A DNA stretch of 47,623 nucleotides from Microbispora sp. ZYX-F-249 (GCF_039649665.1 NZ_JBDJAW010000051.1:1-47623); one strand, 5' to 3'. Positions 1 to 8,414 are shown, numbered from the stretch's first letter. The notes: generated by a model not told the origin, from the sequence alone. Made by a program: numbers and translations.

Positions 1-16
1 AGAAGACAAGCCCTAG
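1..16. repeat. Probable IS terminal end at left window edge
   Basis: The first bases hold GAAGACAAGCCCTAG (positions 2-16). Its exact reverse complement occupies 47608-47622 at the other window edge. The CTAG in it matches the target-site duplication of the IS5-type element at 46590-47607. The simplest reading is that each edge is the terminus of another IS copy followed by CTAG, so the window may be a contig that stopped at repeated elements. Only about 12 bases of the putative IS are visible, so its identity cannot be given. Confidence 0.5.
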
Positions 17-352
17 GGGGAGAACGTGTATGGGCCTCATCGGGCCTCCAGGGGGTTAACGAGTTTCTAACACGTGTTAATAATCGGTTACCTGAAGGGT
101 GTCAAGACCCCCTCGTCCCCCGGCTGGCGCAATCCCTGGGTTTGACTTCTCGTAACGTTCGGCCGAAGGCCCGAGGGCCTGCCGACCGTTCCCGGCGGCT
201 CCGAGCGCGTGACCCCAGAGCCCCCGTGAGTGCTCCGGCGGTCTGATCAGTGCCGCCCGGCTCCTGGCTCTGCCGGCGCGAAGGTCACCGCGCGCTGTCC
301 GATCCGCGACCCGATCCTCGCGCGAACGCCGCGGCCTTCGTGTGGCAGCGTC
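17..352. other. Non-coding left flank with one perfect palindrome
   Basis: I see no convincing gene here. The stretch holds a perfect 12-base palindrome, TAACACGTGTTA, at 68-79 in a locally AT-rich patch, which could be an operator for a dimeric regulator such as a TetR-type protein. The nucleotidyltransferase gene ends at 353 and reads leftward, so this is its downstream side. No T-run terminator is obvious. Confidence 0.4.
68..79. promoter_or_regulatory. 12-bp perfect palindrome, possible operator
   Basis: TAACACGTGTTA is a perfect inverted repeat with a CACGTG core in an AT-rich setting that contrasts with the GC-rich surroundings. Small actinobacterial repressors often bind such sites. 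No adjacent regulator gene is in the window and the promoter it would serve lies to the left or is missing, so the role is a guess. Confidence 0.25.
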
Positions 353-919
353 CTAGCGAAGGTCCGGCAGGAGCCTTCGGATGGCGTCGGCGATGGCGGG
401 GTCGACGGCGAACGACTGGATGAAGCGGGCGGCTGTCAGCCGCTCGCCGCGCAACTCGCGATGCAGGCCGACATAGAGGTTGGTCAGGGCCTCGTTCAGA
501 TGGAACTCGACCGTGTCGTACGGCGGGCCGGCGGGTGGCGTTCCATATCCCGCCAAGTCGCCAGTCACATCGTCGCGCTGCCACACGACCCGCGCGCCCT
601 GGAAGGGGATCCGGGCCAGCTCCACGAGTGTGAAGATCGCGTACTCGACGAAGATCCCATCGGTGAACAGCGCCTTGCGCCCGTTGCGGTCGTTCGCGAA
701 GCTGTGCGCCACCGGACAGGACCTCTGCAGCCAGTCGATGGACTCCAGATAGCGGGGCTTCGCGGCGTCCTCGACGACGACGAAGAAGTCCAGATCGGAG
801 TGCTCGTCGAGCCGATCGTGCTCCGCGCCGGTCGAGCCGAGGCCGAGCAGCGCGAGCGCGTCCCCGCGCGTGGCCAGGTGTGCGGCGAGGTCGTCCAGCC
901 GTCGCAGTATGGGGTGCAT
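353..919 (-). CDS. Nucleotidyltransferase-fold protein (aminoglycoside adenylyltransferase-like)
   Basis: A 188-aa protein. The N-terminal third has the polymerase-beta nucleotidyltransferase signature: a Gly-Ser turn (LGLGSTG) followed by SDLDFFVVVED, with the Asp-x-Asp pair that binds metal in this superfamily. The rest is helical and matches no family I can name. I chose ATG 919 because a GGAGGG sits nine bases upstream; a reading frame opens further out at 1006, and ATG 928 abuts the GGAGGG too closely to be used. It is transcribed away from the neighbouring glycosyltransferase operon and shares no operon with it. It could be an antibiotic nucleotidyltransferase or a toxin-antitoxin type MNT enzyme. 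No HEPN partner is adjacent, which argues against the second. Confidence 0.6.
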   Translation of the reverse strand: MHPILRRLDDLAAHLATRGDALALLGLGSTGAEHDRLDEHSDLDFFVVVEDAAKPRYLESIDWLQRSCPVAHSFANDRNGRKALFTDGIFVEYAIFTLVELARIPFQGARVVWQRDDVTGDLAGYGTPPAGPPYDTVEFHLNEALTNLYVGLHRELRGERLTAARFIQSFAVDPAIADAIRRLLPDLR

Positions 920-1006
920 CCACGTCATCCCTCCGTGAAGAGTCGACGTTTCAGCCCGTACAGCCCCTGTGGCCGCCGAGGTCGCGACACCTGCTCTTGC
1001 GGTCAC

Positions 1007-1459
1007 CGAGCGGTCCGGCCGAAGTTAACAGCCGGTTTCCGCAATGGGAAGACGTTGCAGATAATTGCTGCTTTGTTTCAAGATGCCTTGCGGCGTACAG
1101 CGGGAACTCGACCGGCCCCCGACTAGGGACAGATCGCTGCGAAAAAGATCGGATGCCCTCCAGGTCTCCGGAGTGCATGCGCTTAAGCAACTGTCCTCGG
1201 GTTTCGTCGTGCCGCCGGCTGGGCGCTCAACTCGCCCTCTCCGATCCCTGCAAGAAATTGCTATGAACGGAACACATTTCGGCTTGTCAGCCGATGTATC
1301 CACTCTGACCTGCGGAAATTATTGCAAGACTGTTGACAGTGGGGCAACGTTACCTCCAGTCTTTCGCCCGTAGAACACCTTGGTGGCGCGCAGCATCACG
1401 CCTTCCCGTTTCACCCTCCCTGAAGCCCCACCTACTTATGGTCGCCCGGAGGCCGATCC
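1007..1459. promoter_or_regulatory. Divergent intergenic region before the glycan operon
   Basis: About 450 bases without a gene, AT-richer than the coding DNA. It holds several TGCAA-type half sites: TTGCAGATAATTGC at 1055-1068, TGCAAGAAATTGC at 1249-1261 (GCAA and TTGC as an inverted pair) and ATTATTGCAAG at 1318-1328. They resemble the sites before the amylase and maltose genes further right. A TTGACA at 1332-1337 could be a -35 box, but I find no good -10 at the right spacing. The ribosome site for the next gene is GGAGG at 1448-1452. Confidence 0.35.
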
Positions 1460-2191
1460 ATGACGGCAGACAGTGACGTCCCGCATTCCCCGATCACCCT
1501 GGAGAGCGGGAAGGACCCCTTACACGGCGACGTCGTTCTCGGGTCGCCGCGCGCCTGGGCTCCTCACCTTTGGTGGATCAGCCTGCTCGGAGGCGGGGCC
1601 GGAGCAGCGTTCGTCTGGCTGGCCACGCCACACGGCCGGGAGATCCAGGCGGTGTGGCAACTCGGCGTCAAGCTGCTGGCCTTCGCCTGCCTGTGCTGCG
1701 CGATCGCGTTCTTCCCGTGGGCATCGCGCCGCCTGTACTGGCTGTTGTACGTCCCGCTCGTCTTCTTCACCGGCTACGTGCTCCCCCGGATCAGCTACTT
1801 CTACTACGGCGACACCGCACGGGCGCAGGGCGGCAGCTTCTACACGCACCTCTATCTGTTGCTCTATCCGGGGATTGTGCTGAGCGTGGCCGCGGCCTAC
1901 CGGCTGGGAGGCGGAAGCCCCGGAAACTGCCTCAAGCTCGCTGTGAACGGCGTCATCATCGTGTTCTCCGGCTTCCTCGACATCATGTGGCAACTGGTGA
2001 ACCCCATCCCGATTCCCGAACTCATCGACGCCCCCCACATCGCGGTGTTCACCGGCGGCCCCATCTCTTTCGGCGCAACGATCCTGTTCGCGCTCGCGCA
2101 TGTCCCCATCGTCGTCGGAGTCGCACTGCTCCCGCTGGACCGATGGATCGACCGCCTGTTGGGGATCACACCCCCCGCAGTGGTGCGATGA
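1460..2191 (+). CDS. Polytopic membrane protein of unknown function
   Basis: A 243-aa protein with about six hydrophobic membrane segments: roughly residues 38-56, 67-86, 91-108, 126-147, 160-180 and 205-225. A short polar N terminus precedes them. I do not recognise the family. Conserved-looking polar or aromatic spots inside the membrane part (RISYFYYGD, FLDIMWQLVNP) suggest a functional pocket rather than a plain anchor. GGAGG lies seven bases before the ATG. Codon 21 is the rare leucine codon TTA (1520-1522). It is the first gene of the tight plus-strand operon and lies 58 bases before the GT2 gene, so it may be part of the glycan assembly or export machinery. That role rests only on position. 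Confidence 0.6.
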   Translation: MTADSDVPHSPITLESGKDPLHGDVVLGSPRAWAPHLWWISLLGGGAGAAFVWLATPHGREIQAVWQLGVKLLAFACLCCAIAFFPWASRRLYWLLYVPLVFFTGYVLPRISYFYYGDTARAQGGSFYTHLYLLLYPGIVLSVAAAYRLGGGSPGNCLKLAVNGVIIVFSGFLDIMWQLVNPIPIPELIDAPHIAVFTGGPISFGATILFALAHVPIVVGVALLPLDRWIDRLLGITPPAVVR

Positions 2192-2249
2192 CCCGCCTCG
2201 CCGCCGGAACCAGGCCACCCGTGTACCCGAAGCCAGAGGAGGTGGAACC

Positions 2250-3077
2250 ATGCTGACCTTTTCCAGTGGGTCCCCGGCCGCTACCCGCACCATCGACGTC
2301 TCCGTGGCGGCGCCCGCGTACAACGAGGCGGACACCATCGCGGCGGTGGTGGGCGAATGGCAGGACTACCTGGAGCGGCACCCGTCGGTCGGAGAGTGGG
2401 AGATCGTCGTCTGCGACGACGGGAGCACCGACGCCACAAGCGGTGTCCTGGCCGGTCTGTCGGGCGACTGCCCCCGGCTGGTGGTCGTCACGTTCGAGCG
2501 CAACCGCGGGGCGGGTGCCGCGATCGCCGCCGCGATCGCCCACACCCGGCTCGACTGGGTGGTGCTGCTCGATTCGGACGGCCAGTTCCCGATCGCCAAC
2601 CTCGACCGGGTCCTGCCGCGCGTCCAGGCCGGGGAGGCCCTGGCGTTCTCCGGCGCCCGGATCAGGAAGGCCGACGGCGTGGCCTACCGGTGGGGGTCGG
2701 CGGCCAGCGGCGCGGTGAGCAACCTGCTCCACCGCACGCGCTACCGCGACTTCAACTCGATCTTCAAGGTGGTGCACGGCCCGCTCTTCCGGTCGCTGCC
2801 GCTGGAGTCGGCCGGGATGAACTGCTCGACCGAGATCACCGCGCGGGTCGCCGAGATGGGCCACGAGTGGGTGGAGGTCCCGATCGAGCACCGGGAGCGC
2901 GGCGGCGGCACGCGCGGCTGGCGCTACTGGCGCGGCGCCCGCGACCGGGCCCTGTTCGTCGCCTATCTCGGCTACCGCCACTGGCTGCTGCGCCGGGGCG
3001 TCCTGCGCGCCCCCGCCGGCCCGGGGCAGCGGCTCGCCGTCAGTGGGACCTCCTCCGGCCCCGGGGAGGCGCGATGA
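2250..3077 (+). CDS. GT2 glycosyltransferase, polyprenyl-phosphate-sugar synthase-like
   Basis: A 275-aa GT-A fold protein. Residues about 12-230 hold the family 2 hallmarks: APAYNEADTI at the start, CDDGSTDAT for nucleotide binding, and LDSDGQFP carrying the metal-binding Asp-x-Asp. The C-terminal quarter is basic and Trp/Tyr-rich (RGWRYWRGARDR) without a clear membrane helix. In the family this type moves a sugar from an NDP-sugar to a lipid phosphate or to an early glycan acceptor at the cytoplasmic membrane face. ATG 2250 is preceded by AGAGGAGG at 2235-2242; the frame is open further upstream but that overlaps the previous gene. The stop overlaps the next gene in ATGA. Confidence 0.8.
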   Translation: MLTFSSGSPAATRTIDVSVAAPAYNEADTIAAVVGEWQDYLERHPSVGEWEIVVCDDGSTDATSGVLAGLSGDCPRLVVVTFERNRGAGAAIAAAIAHTRLDWVVLLDSDGQFPIANLDRVLPRVQAGEALAFSGARIRKADGVAYRWGSAASGAVSNLLHRTRYRDFNSIFKVVHGPLFRSLPLESAGMNCSTEITARVAEMGHEWVEVPIEHRERGGGTRGWRYWRGARDRALFVAYLGYRHWLLRRGVLRAPAGPGQRLAVSGTSSGPGEAR

Positions 3078-4351
3078 GTGCGGAGCACCTCGAGGGAGCG
3101 GCCGTGGTGCTGTTCAGCGGAGGCCGCGGCGGAGCCAGCATCGCTCGTGGACTCGTGCGGACACCCGGGACCACTCTGTCAGTGGTGATCAACGGGTACG
3201 ACAACGGGTTGTCCACCGGGGTGCTCCGGCACTACCTCCCCGGAATGCTGGGGCCGTCGGACTTCCGCAAGAACCTCCTGCTCCATCTCGACGCCGGGAG
3301 TCCGGCGCAGGCGGCGCTGACCACCCTGCTGGAACACCGCCTACCGCCAGGGGCGACACGGCGGGACCTCGCCGCTCTCGTAGGCGCACTTGCCGTCCCG
3401 GGGCCGGGGAACGGTCCCCCGTGCGATGGCATCGGCAGCCGCCAGGACTGGCGGATGTTCGCAGCGCTGCCGTCGCGGGTGCGCGCTGCAGCGGTGCGGG
3501 ACCTGTCGTTCATCGTAGGCCGGCTTGGCAGCCACCCCGAGGGAATCGACCTCACCGACTGCGCGCTGGGCAACCTGCTGTTCGCCGGGGCCTACCTGCG
3601 GCTGGGCGAGGACTTCAACGCCGCTGTCCGCGCCTGTGCGACAGTCTTCCAGTCACCCGCCCGCCTACTCAACGTGACGAACGGTGAGAACGCCTACCTG
3701 ACCGCCCTCAAGCAGGACGGCCGTATCCTTGCCGACGAGGCCGACATTGTCGCGCCTCAGTGCGACACCGCCATCACCGACCTGTATCTGCTACGCGAGC
3801 CGATCACCCCGCGGCGCCTGGTCGAACTCGAGGCGCTCCCCGTCGAGCGCATCCGGCGGGCCCTGACCCACGCAGCGGCCGAGGTGACGCTGAACCCCGA
3901 GGCGGACCGCGCGATCCGCGACGCCGATCTCATCGTGTACGGTCCTGGGACACCGCACTCCTCACTGCTGCCCACCTACCTCACGCCTGGCGTCGCCGAC
4001 GCCATCTCCGGCAGCAGGGCCACCACCAAGGTTTTCGTCGTCAACATCCACGACGACCACGACGTCCAGGGACTGGGCCCGCATGCGCTGATGCAGCGCA
4101 CCCTGTCCTATCTGGGCGACCCATGCAATGAGCGGCGCACGGTCACCCACGTCCTATGCCATCGGGCCACGTCCTCCGGTGCCCCGCCACGCGAGACGGA
4201 CCGCGGCGACTGGGCGGGCGCACGCTGGATCGTCACCGACCTAGAGGACCCCGAGCGCCCGGGCGTGCACTGCGGCCGGCGCACGCTCTCCGCTCTGGCG
4301 GCCATCGTGGGCACGACCGCCGGTGGGGCGGCCCTGGTGAGGGCCGGATGA
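3074..4351 (+). CDS. CofD/YvcK-family protein (2-phospho-L-lactate transferase-like)
   Basis: A 425-aa protein of the CofD/YvcK superfamily. The N terminus has the glycine-rich loop SGGRGGASIARGL. The family's acidic TVADDGGSSG segment is replaced by INGYDNGLSTG, and then comes PSDFRKNLLLHL, equivalent to PGDIRNCL. Near residues 280-310 lies the diagnostic pair LNPEADRAIRDADLIVYGPGTPHSSLLP. CofD transfers a phospholactyl group from a GDP-activated donor in F420 synthesis, and YvcK binds UDP-sugars and affects cell-wall precursor supply. The protein is longer than a typical YvcK (about 320 aa). It sits between a GT2 and a HAD/nucleotidyltransferase pair with ATGA overlaps, with no F420 genes nearby, so a transferase or sugar-nucleotide role in the glycan pathway is more likely than F420 synthesis. 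Confidence 0.7.
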   Translation: MSAEHLEGAAVVLFSGGRGGASIARGLVRTPGTTLSVVINGYDNGLSTGVLRHYLPGMLGPSDFRKNLLLHLDAGSPAQAALTTLLEHRLPPGATRRDLAALVGALAVPGPGNGPPCDGIGSRQDWRMFAALPSRVRAAAVRDLSFIVGRLGSHPEGIDLTDCALGNLLFAGAYLRLGEDFNAAVRACATVFQSPARLLNVTNGENAYLTALKQDGRILADEADIVAPQCDTAITDLYLLREPITPRRLVELEALPVERIRRALTHAAAEVTLNPEADRAIRDADLIVYGPGTPHSSLLPTYLTPGVADAISGSRATTKVFVVNIHDDHDVQGLGPHALMQRTLSYLGDPCNERRTVTHVLCHRATSSGAPPRETDRGDWAGARWIVTDLEDPERPGVHCGRRTLSALAAIVGTTAGGAALVRAG

Positions 4352-5085
4352 GCGTGGCCCGCGCCCGGAAGGTCACCGCCACGAACACCACCGGCCCCGT
4401 GGACGCCCTTCCGGACGACATCCTGACGTCGAGGCTGGTAGCCACGCGGCGGGTCTGGCTGTGCGATCTGGACGGCACGTTGGTGGACTCCGCTCCGGTC
4501 CACGAGGCGGCGTTTCGCGACGCCATCGCCGAGGTCGCGCCGGAGCTGCTCGGCTCCTTCTGCTACGGAGCCCACGCCGGCGCCGCCACGCGCGAGGTGG
4601 TGGCCGCACTGGGCGCGGCCCCCGAGGCCGCCGAGCGCCTGATTCGGCGCAAGCAGCAGCTGTACCGTGAACGGGTCGAGGCCGGAATGGTTCCCCTCCT
4701 TCCCGGCGCCCGCCGGTTCCTGGAGCGCCTGACCGGCACCGGTCGCATGCTCTACCTGGTCACCGGCGGCAGCCGTGAGTCGGTCCGGCGGGTTTTGTCC
4801 GCATGTGCCATGGCCGGCTACTTCCGCGCCGTTCTGACCGCCGACGATGTCGCCAGCGGCAAACCCGACCCTCGCTTCTACCGGCACGCCTGCCTGCTGT
4901 GGTCCCTCGACCCGGCCGACTGCCTCGCGCTGGAGGACTCCGCCCACGGGGTGGCCTCCGCCCTCGGCGCCGGACTGGTGACCCTCCAGGTCCACGCGGC
5001 CGTAACCGTCCCGGGGGCCGTACCGGTGCGGCACCTGGACCAGCTCACACGCCTCATCGATGCGGAGACGGACGACAGTGAGTGA
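4348..5085 (+). CDS. HAD-superfamily phosphatase or beta-phosphoglucomutase-like enzyme
   Basis: A 245-aa haloacid dehalogenase-type enzyme. Motif I is CDLDGTLVDSAPVHEAAF, with nucleophile Asp40 and acid-base Asp42. Motif II is the Thr in YLVTGGSRESV, the Lys of motif III is in SGKPDP, and the acidic motif IV is LEDSAHGV. The alpha-helical cap between motifs I and II fits the beta-phosphoglucomutase/phosphoglycolate phosphatase class. About 35 extra N-terminal residues precede the fold. The ATG overlaps the previous stop (ATGA) and the end overlaps the following start by eight bases, so translation is probably coupled. In context it would make a sugar 1-phosphate or remove a phosphate before the nucleotidyl transfer step. 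Substrate not predictable. Confidence 0.75.
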   Translation: MSVARARKVTATNTTGPVDALPDDILTSRLVATRRVWLCDLDGTLVDSAPVHEAAFRDAIAEVAPELLGSFCYGAHAGAATREVVAALGAAPEAAERLIRRKQQLYRERVEAGMVPLLPGARRFLERLTGTGRMLYLVTGGSRESVRRVLSACAMAGYFRAVLTADDVASGKPDPRFYRHACLLWSLDPADCLALEDSAHGVASALGAGLVTLQVHAAVTVPGAVPVRHLDQLTRLIDAETDDSE

Positions 5086-5854
5086 CCTGCGTACCTGTGC
5101 GGTGATCCCGGCGGCCGGGCAGGGCAGCCGCCTCGGCATGGAGACCCCCAAGATCATGCTGGAGATCGCCGACGGCGTCACCGTGTGGTCCCTGCTTCTG
5201 CGCCGCCTGCGGCCATGGGTGGAGCACGTCCATGTGGTGCTCTCCCCCAGCGGCGAGGCACCGTTCCGGCGGCTCGCGGCGGAGGAGATCGCCCGCGGGG
5301 AGGTCTCCGTGAGCGTACAGGCCGAACCCACCGGCATGGGCGACGCCGTGTTCGGCGCGGCTCCATACTGGCGGGACCACGACGCCATCCTGGTGGTTTG
5401 GGGCGACCAGGCGAACGTGTCGGCCGCGACGCTCCGCCGGGTCGTCCACGTCCATGGGGAAACGGCCTCACCGGACCGGCCGGGACTCACCATTCCTCTG
5501 GTCCCACTGCCGGACCCGTACGTCGAATACGAGTACGACGCCGCGACCTCCGGGCTGCTGGGGGTACGGATGTCCCGCGAGGGCGACCTTTGCCGTCCGG
5601 GCGGCCTCGGCGACGTCGGTGTCTTCTGCCTCAGCACCCGGGGACTGACGGAAGCATGGGACCGTTACCTCGCCGAGGTCCTTCCCGGGACGGTCACCGG
5701 CGAGGTCAACTTCCTGCCGTTCCTGCCCTATCTGTCCGGGGAAGGCCGGCCGGTGACCGTGGTGCCGGCGGGCGATCCGGACGAGGCGCGCGGCATCAAC
5801 ACCGCGGCCGACCTCGAGTTCGCCCGGACCATCTACCTGCGGCGGGCGGACTGA
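5078..5854 (+). CDS. Sugar-phosphate-type nucleotidyltransferase (NTP_transferase fold)
   Basis: A 258-aa single-domain enzyme of the GlmU/MobA-like nucleotidyltransferase fold. Residues 8-26 hold the pyrophosphorylase signature IPAAGQGSRLGMETPK with the catalytic Lys. Further on are EPTGMGDAVFGA, equivalent to the GlmU Q-x-GTGHA region, and VVWGDQAN carrying the metal-binding Asp. It should join an NTP to a phosphorylated sugar or small alcohol and release pyrophosphate. I prefer GTG 5078 as start, overlapping the HAD stop with GGAG ten bases upstream; ATG 5060 is possible and adds six basic residues. F420 synthesis pairs a related guanylyltransferase (CofC/FbiD) with CofD, and here too a nucleotidyltransferase accompanies a CofD-like gene. 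Confidence 0.72.
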   Translation: MSDLRTCAVIPAAGQGSRLGMETPKIMLEIADGVTVWSLLLRRLRPWVEHVHVVLSPSGEAPFRRLAAEEIARGEVSVSVQAEPTGMGDAVFGAAPYWRDHDAILVVWGDQANVSAATLRRVVHVHGETASPDRPGLTIPLVPLPDPYVEYEYDAATSGLLGVRMSREGDLCRPGGLGDVGVFCLSTRGLTEAWDRYLAEVLPGTVTGEVNFLPFLPYLSGEGRPVTVVPAGDPDEARGINTAADLEFARTIYLRRAD

Positions 5855-7137
5855 TGGACCGTCCGAACCGGGTCTACGCCGTCTGCTCCGAGGTTCCGCC
5901 CGAGGTCGTGGGGGGCCTCGGGCGGTACGCCGAGCGAATGATGGACCCCCTCAGCCGATGTGGCGTCCCGGTCGAGGTATTCGGGGCCGCCGGACGGTGC
6001 CGGGCGCCGCGGACCGAACGCTCCGGCGACGTCACACTGCACCGGCTGGCCTCCGCCGGCCTGGGCCTCGTCGGGAATCCCCGTCTGCCGCGGGCGCTGC
6101 GGCTGCTGGGCAGGACGGCCGGGCTGCTCGTGTTCAACTTGCGCGCCGCCGTGCGCATCCTGCGCGCCGAGGCGGACCGCTCCGGGCCCGGACGGGCCGG
6201 GGCGGCCGTCGCGGTGCACGACTGGATGGGCTGCCCGGCCGGGATCCTGTGCCAGGTGCTCGGCCGCATGCCGGTCGTGTTCCACGTCCACACCCGCGAG
6301 CTCAACGCGGCCCCAAGGCAGCACGGCCGGCGCGGGCGGCGCCGTCCCCCGCACGCCGCCGTGCTCGACGCGCTGGAGACGGCCCAGGCCCGGATGGCGC
6401 GCCTCATCGTGGTGCCGAGCGCCACGATGCGCGACGAACTGACGGCCCGGGGCTGGCCGGCCGACCGGCTGCGCGTCGTGCCACACGGCTTCGAGGACCC
6501 CGAGCTCCTGCGGCTGGCCGGCCTGCCGGGCGAGGAGCGCGACCGGATCCGCTCGGCGGTCCGGCGCCGCTACCTGCCCGGCGGCGAGGGCCGGCTCGTC
6601 GTCTTCGCCGGCCGCCTGTCCCCCCACAAGGGCGTCTACACCCTGGTGCGAGCCGTACCTCGGCTCGTCGAGGAGCACGCCGCCACCCGAGTCGTGCTCA
6701 TCGGCGCCGAGCTCCCGCAAACCGACGACGCCACCGTGCTGGCCCGGCTTGTCGAGGAGACGGGCACCGCCGCACACGTGGTCGCGGGGAACCGGTTCCT
6801 GCCGTCCGCCGAGGTGTTCGCGCACTTCCTCGCCGCCGACGTGTGCGTCTTCCCCTCTGTATACGAGCCGTTCGGCCTGGTCGCCGTCGAAGCCATGGCA
6901 CTGGCCCGGCCCGTGGTCGTCGGCCCCGGCTACTCGCCTGAGGTCGTCGGCGATGGCGCGCTGCGCTGCGCCCACGACGACCCGGAGGAGCTGGCCAGGC
7001 TACTGCTGCATTGCCTCCACGACCCCCAGGCCTCGGACCGGCTGGCCCGGAGAGGCTCCGCGTACGTCCGGGAGCGCTACAGCTGGGCCCGGACGGCCGA
7101 GCGCACCCTGTCGGCATACGGCGAGGCGGCGCGGTGA
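5854..7137 (+). CDS. GT4 glycosyltransferase
   Basis: A 427-aa GT-B fold glycosyltransferase. The N-terminal domain opens with YAVCSEVPPEVVGGLGRYAERM, whose Gly-Gly-Leu/Gly-Arg-Tyr pattern is the family 1/4 acceptor-side loop. The C-terminal domain starts near LVVFAGRLSPHKGVYTLVRA and carries the E-x7-E motif in YEPFGLVAVEAMA, which binds the NDP-sugar. The family is retaining and builds glycogen-like, mycothiol-like or lipid-linked glycans. The start overlaps the previous stop by one base (TGATG). It resembles the other GT4 gene at 8436-9689 but is clearly diverged, so two different sugars or linkages are likely. Confidence 0.82.
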   Translation: MDRPNRVYAVCSEVPPEVVGGLGRYAERMMDPLSRCGVPVEVFGAAGRCRAPRTERSGDVTLHRLASAGLGLVGNPRLPRALRLLGRTAGLLVFNLRAAVRILRAEADRSGPGRAGAAVAVHDWMGCPAGILCQVLGRMPVVFHVHTRELNAAPRQHGRRGRRRPPHAAVLDALETAQARMARLIVVPSATMRDELTARGWPADRLRVVPHGFEDPELLRLAGLPGEERDRIRSAVRRRYLPGGEGRLVVFAGRLSPHKGVYTLVRAVPRLVEEHAATRVVLIGAELPQTDDATVLARLVEETGTAAHVVAGNRFLPSAEVFAHFLAADVCVFPSVYEPFGLVAVEAMALARPVVVGPGYSPEVVGDGALRCAHDDPEELARLLLHCLHDPQASDRLARRGSAYVRERYSWARTAERTLSAYGEAAR

Positions 7138-8414
7138 CACCGGGGCGAACGGCGACCGGCGTGCGGGTGCGGGCCGCCGGACTCCTGGCCGCCCACGGCT
7201 GGGCGGTGGGGCCGACCCTGGTGAACGCCCTCGCCAGCGGGGTTTCCGCAGCGACCACCCTGGCCGTGGCCTGGGGCATCGGCGCCGCCGCCTTCGGCCG
7301 CTTCACCGTGGTCCTGTCGATCGGGTTGATCGTGGTCGTCCCCATGGTGATGGGCCTGCACTTCGTGATGTACCAGGAACTGCCGCGGACCGAGCCCGCC
7401 GGCCACCCGGCCCTTGTGACGACGGCTCTGCTGTCCACGCTGGTGCTGGGGACCGCCCTGTGCACCGCGGGACTGCTGGCCGCTCCCGTGCTGACCGCCG
7501 TGTTCGGCGTCGACGTCCGCACGCTCTGCTTCGGGCTCGCCCTGGCACTGTCCCTGACGGCCGCGTACCTGACCGAGAGCTTCCTACGCGGGCTCAGGAG
7601 GTACGCCCTCACCGCCGGCCTGAAACTCGCCGTCGCCGTCGCCTACGTCGGCACATCGGCGTACTGCCTGGTCGTCCTCGGGATCAGGGACGCCTACCTC
7701 TATCTCGCCGCCCTCATTACGTCTAACGTGCTCTTCGCCGTCGCCTCCGCGGCGGGTTTCCGGGTGGCGCCGCGCCTCTGGTCGGCGGCGCTGGCGCGCT
7801 CGCTGTACCGGCACGGCGCCTACCTGACCGCCCTCACCGCCCTCACCGCCGTACTGTTCGGGGTCGACGTCATCTTCCTGAACCACTGGACGACCCAGGC
7901 GGACGTCGGCGTCTACTCGATCTACAACAACTTCCCCAAACGGCTGCTCGGCGTGCTGTTCACCGACGGCGTCGGCCTGGTGCTGCTCCCCACGCTGGCG
8001 ACCATGCACAAGCCCACGGCACTGCGGCGCATCGGCCGCCTGTCCCCCGCAGTCTTCGCCGCGACCGCGCTCGTCTCGTTCGCGGCCAGCGCGGTGTTCT
8101 TCCTGCTGCTGCGTGCCGACTACCCCTACTCGCCGGGGCTCATGGCGCTCTCGGCCGCGGGAATCGGCGTCCACACGGTCTTCAATCTGTACTCGCTCGC
8201 TCTGCTCATGGACGGGGTGCGGGGGGCGAGGGCCCTCATCGTCGCCCAGGTCGCGAGCACTCCCCTCGTGCTCGGCTGCCAGGCGGCGCTCATCGCCTGG
8301 CAGGGCCTGGCCGGCGGGCTGTGGGCGTTCGCGCTGTCCAATCTCGTCCTCGTCGCCGTCATCGTCGCCGTCTGCCGCCGGATGTACGGCCGGGCGGAGG
8401 CGGTGGACGACTGA
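7134..8414 (+). CDS. Wzx-type oligosaccharide/polysaccharide flippase
   Basis: A 426-aa integral membrane protein with about twelve hydrophobic segments, starting at VNALASGVSAATTLAVAWG and ending with LVLVAVIVAVC. This is the pattern of the MOP flippase family (Wzx/RfbX/MurJ-like). A typical charged or aromatic cluster lies between helices (VGVYSIYNNFPKRLLG). Such proteins carry lipid-linked glycans from the inner to the outer membrane face. The GTG start overlaps the GT4 stop (GTGA) and is the only start that does not run deep into the upstream gene. Its place between two GT4 genes supports a role in exporting the lipid-linked product of this operon. Confidence 0.78.
   Translation: MTPGRTATGVRVRAAGLLAAHGWAVGPTLVNALASGVSAATTLAVAWGIGAAAFGRFTVVLSIGLIVVVPMVMGLHFVMYQELPRTEPAGHPALVTTALLSTLVLGTALCTAGLLAAPVLTAVFGVDVRTLCFGLALALSLTAAYLTESFLRGLRRYALTAGLKLAVAVAYVGTSAYCLVVLGIRDAYLYLAALITSNVLFAVASAAGFRVAPRLWSAALARSLYRHGAYLTALTALTAVLFGVDVIFLNHWTTQADVGVYSIYNNFPKRLLGVLFTDGVGLVLLPTLATMHKPTALRRIGRLSPAVFAATALVSFAASAVFFLLLRADYPYSPGLMALSAAGIGVHTVFNLYSLALLMDGVRGARALIVAQVASTPLVLGCQAALIAWQGLAGGLWAFALSNLVLVAVIVAVCRRMYGRAEAVDD

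Noticed and set aside
230..1126. A plus-strand frame over the nucleotidyltransferase gene
   Set aside because: The plus frame has no domain features and is the antisense of a gene with a clear GS...DLD nucleotidyltransferase motif and ribosome site.
1332..1337. TTGACA as the -35 box of the glycan-operon promoter
   Set aside because: No acceptable -10 element is found 16-19 bases downstream, so I mention it only within the intergenic entry.
2100..2249. Longer N-terminal start for the GT2 gene
   Set aside because: It would overlap the preceding membrane-protein gene by about 90 bases. ATG 2250 has a strong AGAGGAGG site and the homology begins just after it.
3074..5854. The CofD-like and nucleotidyltransferase genes as F420 biosynthesis genes
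   Set aside because: No FbiB, FbiC or F420-dependent gene is nearby. The nucleotidyltransferase looks more like sugar-phosphate enzymes, the CofD-like protein has an altered acidic segment, and the neighbours are glycosyltransferases.
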